From Acidithiobacillus sp. AMEEHan (GTDB taxonomy: Bacteria > Pseudomonadota > Gammaproteobacteria > Acidithiobacillales > Acidithiobacillaceae), in the NCBI RefSeq assembly GCF_030996345.1, contig NZ_CP118747.1, forward strand, positions 1,052,001 to 1,116,000: DNA of 64,000 nucleotides, read 5' to 3'. The translations under genes and the position numbers were made by a program. Below the pieces are notes generated by a model. That model saw nothing but the letters and a program-made list of their open reading frames with translations. It ran no database searches and was not told the origin of the DNA. Every line of letters starts with the position of its first letter. Within the stretch, counting starts at the first letter, position 1. This document shows, piece after piece, positions 8,339-16,111 of this stretch.

Positions 8339-9288
8339 GTACCTCGCTGCAAGATGTCGACGAGCGGACCCAGCTTGCGGGGACCAACCGCTTCGAGTTG
8401 CTGGTCTTCCGCCTGGGGAAAACCCAGGGGAGCGACACCCCGGAGTATTTTGGGATCAACGTATTCAAGGTCCGCGAGGCGCTGGTCATGCCGACCATCA
8501 CGCCCATGCCAGGTGCACCACAAAACGTCATGGGGGTAGCCAATATCCGTGGGCAGATCGTCCCCGTCATCGATCTCCCTGCGGTGGTGGGCTGCCAACC
8601 GGAAAAGCGGAACATTCTTCTGGTGACCGAATACGAGCGCTCCATCCAGGGCTTTGCAGTGGAGGATGTCGAGGAAATCGTCCGTCTCGACTGGAACCGC
8701 GTGCTCTCGGCGGAAGGCTCCGCTGTCGGCAGTTTGGTCACGAGCCTCGCACGCCTCGATGAAGATCCAGAGAATTCCCGCCTCGCCCTGGTGCTGGATG
8801 TCGAGGCCATTCTCCGGCAGACCCTGCCTTCGCGCTTCAAGGCGGGTGATGAGATGCGCGAGGCCCATCGGGTAGAGATCCCCGCGGGTTCCGTGGTGCT
8901 CTACGCTGATGACTCGGCAGTCGCGCGTGCACAAATCGAGAAGGCGCTGCGTGCCATCGGGGTGCCCTTTGTCGGTACCAAGACGGGTAAGGAAGCCTGG
9001 GAACGCTTGCAGGAGTTCGCGAAAGAGGCCAAGGCGGCGGGCATCCCGCTGAACCAGAAGGTGGCCCTCGTCCTGACCGATCTGGAAATGCCGGAAATGG
9101 ATGGCTTTACCCTGGCCCGAAAGATCAAGGAGACGGAATCCACCCAGGCTGTCCCAGTGGTGATCCACTCATCGCTCTCCGGCAGCGCCAATGAGGAGCA
9201 TGCGAAAAACGTGGGGGCCGATGGCTACGTGGCCAAATTTGTTCCAGATGAGTTAGCGCGCGCCGTGAGCCGGGTGCTGCATGCTTGA
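8335..9288 (+). CDS. cheV: Chemotaxis coupling protein CheV (CheW-receiver fusion)
   Basis: A 317-residue protein with an N-terminal CheW-like domain (about 18-165; [15 protein letters not shown] is the typical CheW core) and a C-terminal receiver domain (about 185-315). The receiver keeps the acidic pocket YADDSAVA, the phospho-Asp in [14 protein letters not shown] (about residue 249) and Lys in VAKF. CheV proteins couple MCPs to CheA and are phosphorylated for adaptation or as phosphate sinks. With no cheW, cheR or cheB nearby, it may be both the coupling protein and the adaptation element. It overlaps the upstream MCP stop (ATGA), and the next MCP starts 11 bases downstream. Confidence 0.92.
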   Translation: MSTSLQDVDERTQLAGTNRFELLVFRLGKTQGSDTPEYFGINVFKVREALVMPTITPMPGAPQNVMGVANIRGQIVPVIDLPAVVGCQPEKRNILLVTEYERSIQGFAVEDVEEIVRLDWNRVLSAEGSAVGSLVTSLARLDEDPENSRLALVLDVEAILRQTLPSRFKAGDEMREAHRVEIPAGSVVLYADDSAVARAQIEKALRAIGVPFVGTKTGKEAWERLQEFAKEAKAAGIPLNQKVALVLTDLEMPEMDGFTLARKIKETESTQAVPVVIHSSLSGSANEEHAKNVGADGYVAKFVPDELARAVSRVLHA

Positions 9289-9299
9289 GGAAGATTTCC

Positions 9300-10829
9300 A
9301 TGACCGAAAAGATCGTATCTCTGCCAGCAGGGGTTCTTCCTCCGGAGAACCTGGACCAGGATGTCGAAAACTCGATGACCTCACAGCCGCCGGATACCGT
9401 GTCGGCAGAGCCGGCGGCAAGGGCCCCGACGCCTGATCCAGCGCCTTCGCCCGTGCCCGATCCTCCCGCAGAGAATCCTTCGGGCGGCAATCTCTCGAAG
9501 TTTCTGGACGCATGCCTGAATGGAGATGCACAGGCGTGGAAACCCCTCCTGGAAGATGAGGAGTTCAGCAGTCTGTTGCCGATAGTGGAGGCCGACAGGG
9601 AACGTCTGGAGAGCTTCTGTGCGGTGCTCGATCAACAGATTCACGCCCTCGAAGAAGCCAACGCAGGGCACCTGGAATCCATCCGCTTTGCCCAGAACGT
9701 GCAACAGGCGCAGCAGGGTGCACAGTCGGTGCAGGAACGCCTCCAGCGAATCACCGAGGCCGCACAGGGTGGAAATGCGGTCATCGCGGAAGGATTGCGG
9801 CAAGCACAGGAAACCACACGAGAGATCGGCCTCGGCAACGAGCGGCTCTCGGAATTGATTGGCGAGATCGATTGCACCGAACAATCCATCAATGCAGCCG
9901 GATCGGTGGTGGGGGATTTTTTACGTCAGACGCAGGCGATCAACGCGTTGGCCTTGAAGGTCGAAGAAATCGCCAAGCAGACGAATCTCCTCGCCCTCAA
10001 TGCCGCCATTGAGGCGGCACGCGCAGGGGAGCACGGACGCGGCTTTGCCGTGGTGGCAGACGAGGTCAAGAAGCTGGCACAGAACTCCGCCAAAGCGGCG
10101 GCGGAGATTCGTTCGACCTCCTCGCAAATCCATGCCGGTGCCCAGAACGTCCACGATCGGGTACAAGAGAGTAAAGAGCATCTGGCGCGCGGTGCAGAAT
10201 CGCTGGAGACCGTGGCCACGGTCTTGGGCGAAGCCAATCATTCTGCCAACAAGAATCAGCAGGAGCTTTCGGGAATCGCCCATACCATCGACGCGCAGAC
10301 GCAGGCTGTGGCAGAAGCCATGGCCGAGCAAGAGCAGGTGCAAGCTGTCATATTCGGATCTGTGAAGAGTTTTGACGGGATCGGAAAACACCTCGATGCC
10401 GTGCGCTCGCAACTCGCCAACGCAGCAGAAGCCGCTTTTGGCGGCGGCAGCCCAACCACCCCACCACCGTTGGCGGCTGTGCAGATCACCATTGCCAAGA
10501 GCGATCATGTGCAATGGGTAGGAAAGGTTCTGGAGGCGGCGACGCTCGGGGATACCAGGCTGGGCGCGGACGAGCTCAAGGACGAGACCCAATGCCGGCT
10601 CGGGAAATGGATGGCATTGCTTCCCGAGCCGAGTTTGCTACAGAGCGAGGCGTTTTTGGCTTTACAGAAGATCCACCCGCAAGTACACCAGACGGGATTG
10701 CGGATGGTGCAGGCCATCCGCGAGAGAAACCTGGATTCCATCGCGCAGGATGCGGAACACCTGCAGCAATTGAGTCATGCTGTACAGGAGCAGCTGGACA
10801 TCTTACGCAAGCAGATAGTTGCGCGTTGA
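9300..10829 (+). CDS. Soluble methyl-accepting chemotaxis protein with CZB domain
   Basis: A 509-residue cytoplasmic receptor. The N-terminal 65 residues are Pro/Ala-rich and probably disordered, followed by helical segments, the signalling hairpin [23 protein letters not shown] at about 226-248, and a C-terminal CZB domain from about 400: [10 protein letters not shown], then TQCRLGKWM with the Cys ligand near 430, then IHPQVHQTG. No transmembrane helix is present. ATG 9300 is favoured over TTG 9285 because GAGGAAG lies just upstream. It is the last gene of the co-oriented che run. Known CZB receptors bind zinc and respond to hypochlorous acid or pH; the ligand here is unknown. Confidence 0.9.
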   Translation: MTEKIVSLPAGVLPPENLDQDVENSMTSQPPDTVSAEPAARAPTPDPAPSPVPDPPAENPSGGNLSKFLDACLNGDAQAWKPLLEDEEFSSLLPIVEADRERLESFCAVLDQQIHALEEANAGHLESIRFAQNVQQAQQGAQSVQERLQRITEAAQGGNAVIAEGLRQAQETTREIGLGNERLSELIGEIDCTEQSINAAGSVVGDFLRQTQAINALALKVEEIAKQTNLLALNAAIEAARAGEHGRGFAVVADEVKKLAQNSAKAAAEIRSTSSQIHAGAQNVHDRVQESKEHLARGAESLETVATVLGEANHSANKNQQELSGIAHTIDAQTQAVAEAMAEQEQVQAVIFGSVKSFDGIGKHLDAVRSQLANAAEAAFGGGSPTTPPPLAAVQITIAKSDHVQWVGKVLEAATLGDTRLGADELKDETQCRLGKWMALLPEPSLLQSEAFLALQKIHPQVHQTGLRMVQAIRERNLDSIAQDAEHLQQLSHAVQEQLDILRKQIVAR

Positions 10830-10883
10830 TCTGCCAGCACCGACTGCCGAGGTTGCCTGTGCAGCGAGGAGGGTGTCCTTGTC

Positions 10884-10899
10884 TTCAATATAAATTGAA
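10884..10899. promoter_or_regulatory. Inverted repeat upstream of the globin-GGDEF-EAL gene
   Basis: TTCAAT-ATAA-ATTGAA is a perfect 6-bp inverted repeat with a 4-bp spacer in the 262-bp gap before the gene at 11092. Its geometry is like an FNR-family site (N4 spacer), but the half-site differs from TTGAT. A regulatory role is a guess. The rest of the gap, 10830-11091, shows no gene. Confidence 0.3.
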
Positions 10900-11091
10900 A
10901 TCCGTTTTTATACGATTCATGAAGGCGGCAAGTCAATCGACAAAACTTGATGTTGAACCTTTTGGACAATTCAGGGCGGAGGAAGAAGAAATCTTGAGCA
11001 CAAAACCGAAACGTCTCTTGCACAAATCCCATGACGCTCGCACGGTAGAGCCTGCCGTCCAGCGCGATCTCCCTACAGGAGCTATCTTGCG

Positions 11092-13737
11092 ATGAAAACC
11101 ACCAGCACCCTCCCCAACTTCCTCGGTTTGCGAAATCTGGATTTCCAGATCATCGATCGCTACCGGGGTATTCTAGAGGCAGAAGCCCTTGCTCTTGCCC
11201 AGAGCTTTTACGACTATCTACTCTCTCACCCTGTTACCGCTGCCGTCTTCCGGGATTTCTCTCAAGCCCGTTTGAATGCCCTGATCCAGAAACAGGTAGA
11301 GCATGTCAGAGCACTTCTGGCCAGCCACCTGGAGAAATCCTGGCGGGAGTCCATACGCACACTCGGGGCGCTGCACCACCATTTCGGCATCGAGCCCTCC
11401 TGGATCGCCGGCGGTTATGTCCTCTACTGGCGCCATTGGCAAAAGGCGCTCCAGGAGCAGGTCCCTGCGGGCGACCGCAGTTTGCTACGCGACGCGCTGT
11501 TTCGCCTGTTGGTCGGCGATCTCATGATTCAACTCGAAGGTTACGCTCAGGCCTCCCGCGAGACCGATGCCGAAAGACTGGCCTTGTTTAACGTCCTACT
11601 GGAAGTGCTTGCCGTCCCCAGCACCAACGAGGCTCCGCGTATGGACGGGTTACTGCAGCAGATCTGTGAGGCCTTACCTCGCAAAAGCGCCAACGTACGC
11701 TTGGCTGGTTATGTGGTAACCAGCGCCATGGAGGAGACGCTGACCCTGGAATGCATGGCTGGGCTCCCGTTTCCGACCGTACAGATCCCAAAAAGTGCCG
11801 GGGATCCCTGCTGGAGGGCATTGGAAAGCGGTCACGTGGTCATTCAGCCCGTAGAGGATCCACAGGCACCGGAGTGGATCCACTCCTTGCGCCGCAGCGT
11901 CGAGGAAATTGGCTTCTTTCCTTTCGGGGCGGAAGATCTGCGCGGCGTGGGCGTGATCGGCGTGCGCGAAAAGGGATACTTCCGCCGGGTAGGATCGATT
12001 TACTTCGACGCTTTTACACACTTGGGCACGTTGGTGCTCCTGCTACGCAATCAGGCGTTGCGCGACCAACTCACTGCTTTGCCCAACCGCGCCCTCTTCC
12101 TGGACCGCCTGGAGATCGCCCGGGCGCAGTCGTTGCGAAACGAGCGACTGCTGGGGGTAGCGCTCCTCGATCTGGATGGGTTCAAGCAGGTCAATGACCG
12201 CCTGGGACATGCGGCTGGGGACCAGCTGCTGCAAGCCGTGGTGCAACGACTGCAGGCGCAGTTGCGAGCAGGAGATACCCTTGCGCGCATGGGAGGGGAT
12301 GAGTTCGGCCTATTGCTGCCCGGCCTGGAGCGCTTGGACGATCTCCATGCCCTGTGCGAGCGATTGCTTTCCACCATTCGCGAATCAGTAGACATCCAAG
12401 GAGAAGCAGTAAGCGTTTCGGGCAGCCTCGGCGTCACCCTCTATCCCCTGGACGACAACGATTCTGCCACCTTGATACGCCACGCAGATATGGCGCTCTA
12501 TGCGGCCAAGGACGCCGGTCGGGACCAATTTCATCTGCATACCCTGGCTCTCGATGACGCCGTGCTGGAAGAAGCGGAGATGCGCGTGCTGCTGGAGCAG
12601 GCGTTGCAGGAAGGCTATCTGGTTCTGCACTACCAACCGATCGTATCCCGTGCCGGCGCGGTTCTGGGTGTGGAAGCCCTCCTCCGGCTGCAACACCCGG
12701 AGAAAGGCCTGCTTTCCCCTGCAGCCTTTTTCCCCGTCCTGGATCACCCCCACCTGGCGCGCCCCATTGGTCGCTTTGCCTTGGATACAGCCTTGCGGCA
12801 AGGAGAAATCTGGCAGCGAGAGGGCTTGTCATTGCGGATCTCCGTGAACATCAGCGCCCGACACCTGCTCGATACCCGCTTCTTGAAGGATCTGCAAGAA
12901 GCGCTCGCCAGGCACCCCAGTCTGCCGCCGGAACAGTTCGAGATCGAAATCACCGAATCGGCACCATTGGCCGATCTAGCGGAAGCGCAAAGCCTCCTGG
13001 CCGCTTGTCATCGCCTGGGGGTGCGCATCGCTCTCGATGATTTCGGAACCGGTAACGCTTCCCTGAGCTATTTACAGAAATTGCCTATCCACACGATCAA
13101 AATCGATCAGGGTTTCGTGCGCGACATGATCCAGGATCCCAAGGACCTTGCCATTGTCGCGGGAGTGATTACTACTGCGCGCATGCTAGGTCTGGAAGTC
13201 ATTGCAGAGGGCGTGGAAACGCTAGAGTACGCCGCATTGCTGACGAAGATGGGCAGTGTCCGGCTACAGGGCTATCTCTTCTCCAAGCCGATCCCAGCCG
13301 AGAGAATTCCAGGCTGGATCAAGCAGTTTCGCCTCGCCATCTCCCCAATGGAGAACGCCTTAACCCCCATGAATGTCCTGCCGCCGGTTTTGGATGCACA
13401 ACTCCTGCGCGTTCAGGAGTTCCTCCGCGCCCTGCGTGGGGAAATTTCGTTCCCCGCCCAGGTTCTGGAAGACAATGCGGAGGAGTATTGCCATCTGGGA
13501 CGTTGGCTGCGGGGAGAGGGCGCGCTCCTCTTTGGGCAGGCGCCGGAGTTCGCGGATCTTCTCGACCGTCACGAACGACTGCACCAGATCGCTCGCAGGG
13601 CCAAGGCGTTCCTGGATGCAGGGGACACGGATGCTGCCTTGCAGCAGGGGCATCTGCTGGAACAAGAAAACCGAATATTATTGGAGAAAATGCAAGCTAT
13701 ATCGAGTCAACATGGTGATTCAATCGGATTAAAATAA
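11092..13737 (+). CDS. Globin-coupled GAF-GGDEF-EAL cyclic-di-GMP enzyme with CZB-like C-terminus
   Basis: An 881-residue soluble protein. Residues about 10-165 form a sensor globin with the globin-coupled-sensor pattern H-x3-G-x-x-P-x-W, making His95 the likely haem ligand. A GAF-like domain spans about 165-325. The GGDEF domain has an intact GGDEF at 401-405 and an RxxD inhibitory site at 392-395. The EAL domain has E528-A-L-L-R and intact later motifs (NISARHL, EITES, DDFGTG, KIDQGF, AEGVET). The last 115 residues resemble CZB, with Cys800 in CHLGRW and HERLHQIA. Both synthesis and breakdown of cyclic-di-GMP look possible. The sensor implies O2 or redox control of motility or biofilm. Confidence 0.92.
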   Translation: MKTTSTLPNFLGLRNLDFQIIDRYRGILEAEALALAQSFYDYLLSHPVTAAVFRDFSQARLNALIQKQVEHVRALLASHLEKSWRESIRTLGALHHHFGIEPSWIAGGYVLYWRHWQKALQEQVPAGDRSLLRDALFRLLVGDLMIQLEGYAQASRETDAERLALFNVLLEVLAVPSTNEAPRMDGLLQQICEALPRKSANVRLAGYVVTSAMEETLTLECMAGLPFPTVQIPKSAGDPCWRALESGHVVIQPVEDPQAPEWIHSLRRSVEEIGFFPFGAEDLRGVGVIGVREKGYFRRVGSIYFDAFTHLGTLVLLLRNQALRDQLTALPNRALFLDRLEIARAQSLRNERLLGVALLDLDGFKQVNDRLGHAAGDQLLQAVVQRLQAQLRAGDTLARMGGDEFGLLLPGLERLDDLHALCERLLSTIRESVDIQGEAVSVSGSLGVTLYPLDDNDSATLIRHADMALYAAKDAGRDQFHLHTLALDDAVLEEAEMRVLLEQALQEGYLVLHYQPIVSRAGAVLGVEALLRLQHPEKGLLSPAAFFPVLDHPHLARPIGRFALDTALRQGEIWQREGLSLRISVNISARHLLDTRFLKDLQEALARHPSLPPEQFEIEITESAPLADLAEAQSLLAACHRLGVRIALDDFGTGNASLSYLQKLPIHTIKIDQGFVRDMIQDPKDLAIVAGVITTARMLGLEVIAEGVETLEYAALLTKMGSVRLQGYLFSKPIPAERIPGWIKQFRLAISPMENALTPMNVLPPVLDAQLLRVQEFLRALRGEISFPAQVLEDNAEEYCHLGRWLRGEGALLFGQAPEFADLLDRHERLHQIARRAKAFLDAGDTDAALQQGHLLEQENRILLEKMQAISSQHGDSIGLK

Positions 13738-14047
13738 AGGTGGTAGCCAGTGGGACATGGCGGAGGTGGTGCTTGTGGAGTGCAGGTATTCCCCACTGGA
13801 CACGGCGGGGTATTTGCGAGTGGCACGCTGTATGCCGGTTACACCAGAGTATCGGTCCGTTGCCCATGCCCTGTCGCATACCTTGCGAATACACCACCAG
13901 CGGAATCTGTGGTCGTTCCGTTGCTCGCATAGCCAATGACGAACATGAAAAGGCTGGGTGGAAGCCATAGCCGCTCCAGTAGGAAATCCAAGCACGAAGC
14001 GACAGAAGGGATTATTTCAATCCCCTTCGATAACGGGGCAAGCAAAG
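13738..14047. other. Gene-poor stretch before the ISL3-type element
   Basis: No gene can be supported. On the minus strand one frame reads a weakly protein-like segment (about 13950-13850, then Pro/Cys-rich after one TAA), which could be debris of an older gene, but there is no clear start or family. This stretch was contiguous with 15368 onward before the ISL3-type insertion. Confidence 0.4.
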
Positions 14048-14055
14048 CAGTATCC
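14048..14055. repeat. 8-bp target-site duplication, left copy
   Basis: CAGTATCC directly abuts the left inverted repeat of the ISL3-type element; the identical copy lies at 15360-15367. Eight bases is the usual duplication length for the ISL3 family. Confidence 0.9.
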
Positions 14056-15359
14056 GGTTCTTCGATGTTTCATGTGGGTAGCCTGAGATCCAGTTTACCG
14101 AGGATCAGGTAGGCCATGTTGATAAAGTTCTTGTGGGTACGGTAGCCACGGGCTTTTGCCTTGGCGGACTGGAGGAGGCTATTGAAGCCTTCCAGAATCC
14201 CGTTGGTGATCTGGCTCTCGAACCAGCGGAGCACACCATCCCAGTGATTCATGACGGTGTAGGCGACCTTGACCATTGGCGGTAATCCGCTGTCCTTGAC
14301 GTTTTCCACCCAGGCCTTGAGCAGGGTGGCGCCCTGGTGGCGATTCTGGACGGTGAAGATTTCTTGGAAGGTCAGGCGAAGCTGATAAGCCTGTGCTGTC
14401 TTGAGGTTCTGGTTCTTGAGGATCTCCCGGAGCCTGGCGCTTTGCTTGGCGGAGAGCTTTCCCGGGTTCTTGAGCCAAAGCCAGCGGCTCTTTTTCAGGT
14501 CTGGTTGGGAGAGGGCTTCCCCCTTGCGTACGGCATCTACGGCCTCATTGACGAGCTTCATGAGGTGAAAGCGATCGAAGGTGACCTGGGCGTTGGGCAG
14601 GTGTTCTGCGGCCCCTTTTTGGAAGGCTGGCGAGAGGTCCATGCTGACCTCCGTAATGGCCTCGGCGCTGCCGCCATGGGCCTGCAGATCTTCGGCGAAC
14701 TGCGCAAAAGTCTCGGCATCCTTGCCGGGTGTGGCAAACAGCAGGCGCTTCGCCACGAGGTCCACAAACAGGGTGATGTAATCATGGCCGCGCCGGCTGC
14801 TCGTCTCATCGATACCGACGGAATGGACCTCTGACATGTCCGCGGCCTCGCGGGCCTTGGCGACGTAATGATCGAGCACCCGCCAGAGTCGCTGGTCCGT
14901 CTCCCGCACTAGGCGGGAGACCGTCAACACGGGCATCTCCCGGACCATGGCCATGACTAGAGCCTCAAAGAGCAGCGTGAATCCCGAGCCTTCCCGCGCC
15001 CAAGGGACGGATACCAAATGCACGCCGTGTTCCGGGCAATGGACCCGTGGTACGCGGGCATGGAGATAAGCCGCATGCTGGAAGAAGTCGAGGTGACGCC
15101 AGACCTTCTCCTGGGTGTCATAGACCGGGCAGTCCTGGCCGCAGACCGGACAGGGAAACTGACTACCCCTTGGGAAGTTCACATGCAGGTCCAGGCGCTT
15201 TTCCTCCACCGTGAACCGCACATCGTCCACCATCCACGGCGGAACCAACCCCAACGCCAGAGTGAACAGTTGATTACCTTGGTCCATCCTTATCCTCAGC
15301 TCGCTGCCCTTCCCATAAAGCAATCATACCGCCTTACCCACTCAATGTGTCGAGGAGCC
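14056..15359 (-). mobile_element. Complete ISL3-family insertion sequence (1304 bp)
   Basis: Both ends are defined. The left end begins GGTTCTTCGATG and the right end, read inward, begins GGCTCCTCGACA; the two share an imperfect inverted repeat of about 25 bp ending in GTGGGTA. An exact 8-bp direct repeat CAGTATCC flanks the element. It carries one transposase gene on the minus strand. Intact ends, an intact reading frame and a perfect duplication indicate a fairly recent insertion. Confidence 0.92.
14070..15323 (-). CDS. ISL3-family transposase
   Basis: A transposase of up to 417 residues occupying nearly the whole element. The N-terminus has a zinc-finger-like segment (CPVCGQDC, then HCPEHG), followed by a helix-turn-helix region. 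The DDE core includes GIDETSSRRGHDYITLFVD, then DLSPAFQKGAAEHLPNAQVTFDRFH, and a C-terminal segment NGILEGFNSLLQSAKAKARGYR with the probable catalytic Glu. No frameshift or stop is seen. The true start may be the internal Met at about residue 13 (MDQGNQLF). The family moves by cut-and-paste with 8-bp duplications, as found here. Confidence 0.93.
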   Translation of the reverse strand: MLYGKGSELRIRMDQGNQLFTLALGLVPPWMVDDVRFTVEEKRLDLHVNFPRGSQFPCPVCGQDCPVYDTQEKVWRHLDFFQHAAYLHARVPRVHCPEHGVHLVSVPWAREGSGFTLLFEALVMAMVREMPVLTVSRLVRETDQRLWRVLDHYVAKAREAADMSEVHSVGIDETSSRRGHDYITLFVDLVAKRLLFATPGKDAETFAQFAEDLQAHGGSAEAITEVSMDLSPAFQKGAAEHLPNAQVTFDRFHLMKLVNEAVDAVRKGEALSQPDLKKSRWLWLKNPGKLSAKQSARLREILKNQNLKTAQAYQLRLTFQEIFTVQNRHQGATLLKAWVENVKDSGLPPMVKVAYTVMNHWDGVLRWFESQITNGILEGFNSLLQSAKAKARGYRTHKNFINMAYLILGKLDLRLPT

Positions 15360-15367
15360 CAGTATCC
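15360..15367. repeat. 8-bp target-site duplication, right copy
   Basis: CAGTATCC immediately follows the right inverted repeat of the ISL3-type element and is identical to 14048-14055. Confidence 0.9.
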
Positions 15368-15422
15368 TCTGTAAGCTTGGATGCGAGCCGCCACGGACTT
15401 TTTCAGCTAGAGCGGAGACTCA

Positions 15423-15442
15423 TAGGATGACACTTTATTGTT
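15423..15442 (+). repeat. 20-bp direct repeat, copy 1
   Basis: TAGGATGACACTTTATTGTT occurs here and again, identical and in the same orientation, at 15544-15563, 121 bp away. Between them lies an 11-bp inverted repeat. No gene overlaps. The arrangement is like transposase-binding repeats at a transposon end, but no matching transposase is nearby. Confidence 0.75.
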
Positions 15443-15470
15443 AGAAATTTTGGTTATGTAACTGATATCG

Positions 15471-15519
15471 TTTCGTTCTGGGATGAAACATTAGCCTTAA
15501 CGGCAAATCCAGAACGAAA
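15471..15519. repeat. Inverted repeat between the two 20-bp direct repeats
   Basis: TTTCGTTCTGG (15471-15481) and CCAGAACGAAA (15509-15519) are perfect reverse complements separated by 27 bp. There is no T-tract, so this is not an ordinary terminator. Function unknown. Confidence 0.6.
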
Positions 15520-15543
15520 AGAATTAAATGGTTATAGCTGTTT

Positions 15544-15563
15544 TAGGATGACACTTTATTGTT
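15544..15563 (+). repeat. 20-bp direct repeat, copy 2
   Basis: Second identical copy of TAGGATGACACTTTATTGTT (see 15423-15442). It lies about 55 bp from the integron attC site at 15618. Confidence 0.75.
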
Positions 15564-15617
15564 GGTGAACACCGCCTTCGATTGGAAACGTACTAGCTAT
15601 CAAACTCTTCCCGGTAA

Positions 15618-15690
15618 ATCTAACGCCCGAGCCAAGCGGCCAAATCGATCGCGAAGCGATTGATTGGTCCGCTTGAGCGAACTGTTAGGG
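15618..15690 (-). repeat. Integron attC site of the csaA-like cassette
   Basis: Read on the minus strand, a 73-bp imperfect palindrome starts with the R'' box CCCTAAC (15690-15684) and ends with GTTAGAT (15624-15618), a perfect match to the core site GTTRRRY. The inner L boxes pair (TTCGCTCAAGCGG with CCGCTTGGCTCGG). It lies directly 3' of the csaA-like gene, as expected for a cassette recombination site. Confidence 0.85.
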
Positions 15691-15694
15691 GCGA

Positions 15695-16033
15695 TCATAG
15701 CAATCGAGTTCCCAGCGGCACCGGCTTGTCTGGAATGCACAACGCCACCTCGCCGAGCTCGTTGTGAAATCCCGTGACCAGACACTCCGACATGATTGGT
15801 CCGATCTGCTTTCGCGGGAAGTTAACAACCGCAACGACGAGCCGGCCGACAAGGTCCTCCGGTTTGTAGAGCGCGGTGATCTGAGCACTAGACTTTTTGA
15901 TGCCAAACTGCTCGCCGAAATCGACGTGAAGAATGTAGGCGGGCTTTCTGGCCCCCACAAATTCGACTGCCTCAATGATCTTGCCAACTCGAATCTCAAC
16001 CTTCAGGAAGTCATCAAAACTGATCGTATCCAT
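15695..16033 (-). CDS. csaA: CsaA-like tRNA-binding-fold protein (integron cassette)
   Basis: A 112-residue protein consisting of one OB-fold tRNA-binding domain of the CsaA / EMAP-II type. It has the family signature VEIRVGKI near the start, ARKPAYILHVDFGEQFGIKKSSAQIT in the middle and VVAVVNFPRKQIGPIMSE towards the end. CsaA from Bacillus is a dimeric protein-export chaperone and tRNA-binding protein; the role here is unproven. The gene fills the space between two attC sites with few bases to spare, so it is a mobile cassette. The start at 16033 lies 18 bases after the upstream attC site, with only a weak ribosome-binding sequence, which is common for cassettes. Confidence 0.85.
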   Translation of the reverse strand: MDTISFDDFLKVEIRVGKIIEAVEFVGARKPAYILHVDFGEQFGIKKSSAQITALYKPEDLVGRLVVAVVNFPRKQIGPIMSECLVTGFHNELGEVALCIPDKPVPLGTRLL

Positions 16034-16051
16034 GCGACTAACGTCCGATGC

Positions 16052-16111
16052 GCCTAACGCACAGCATCAGCAGGGGTGCGCAACGCCGCCAGCTGCATGC
16101 TATTGTTAGCC
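16052..16111 (-). repeat. Integron attC site of the MKNQYFGD cassette
   Basis: On the minus strand a 60-bp element starts with GGCTAAC (16111-16105) and ends with GTTAGGC (16058-16052), matching both attC core boxes. The arms AATAGCATGCAGC and GCTGATGCTGTGC pair with one extra G, the usual extrahelical base. The site overlaps the last codons of the upstream gene. Confidence 0.85.

Noticed and set aside
15368-15617. Searched for a further cassette gene or an integron integrase left of attC
   Set aside because: No open frame with a start and no tyrosine-recombinase motif; only repeats are present.
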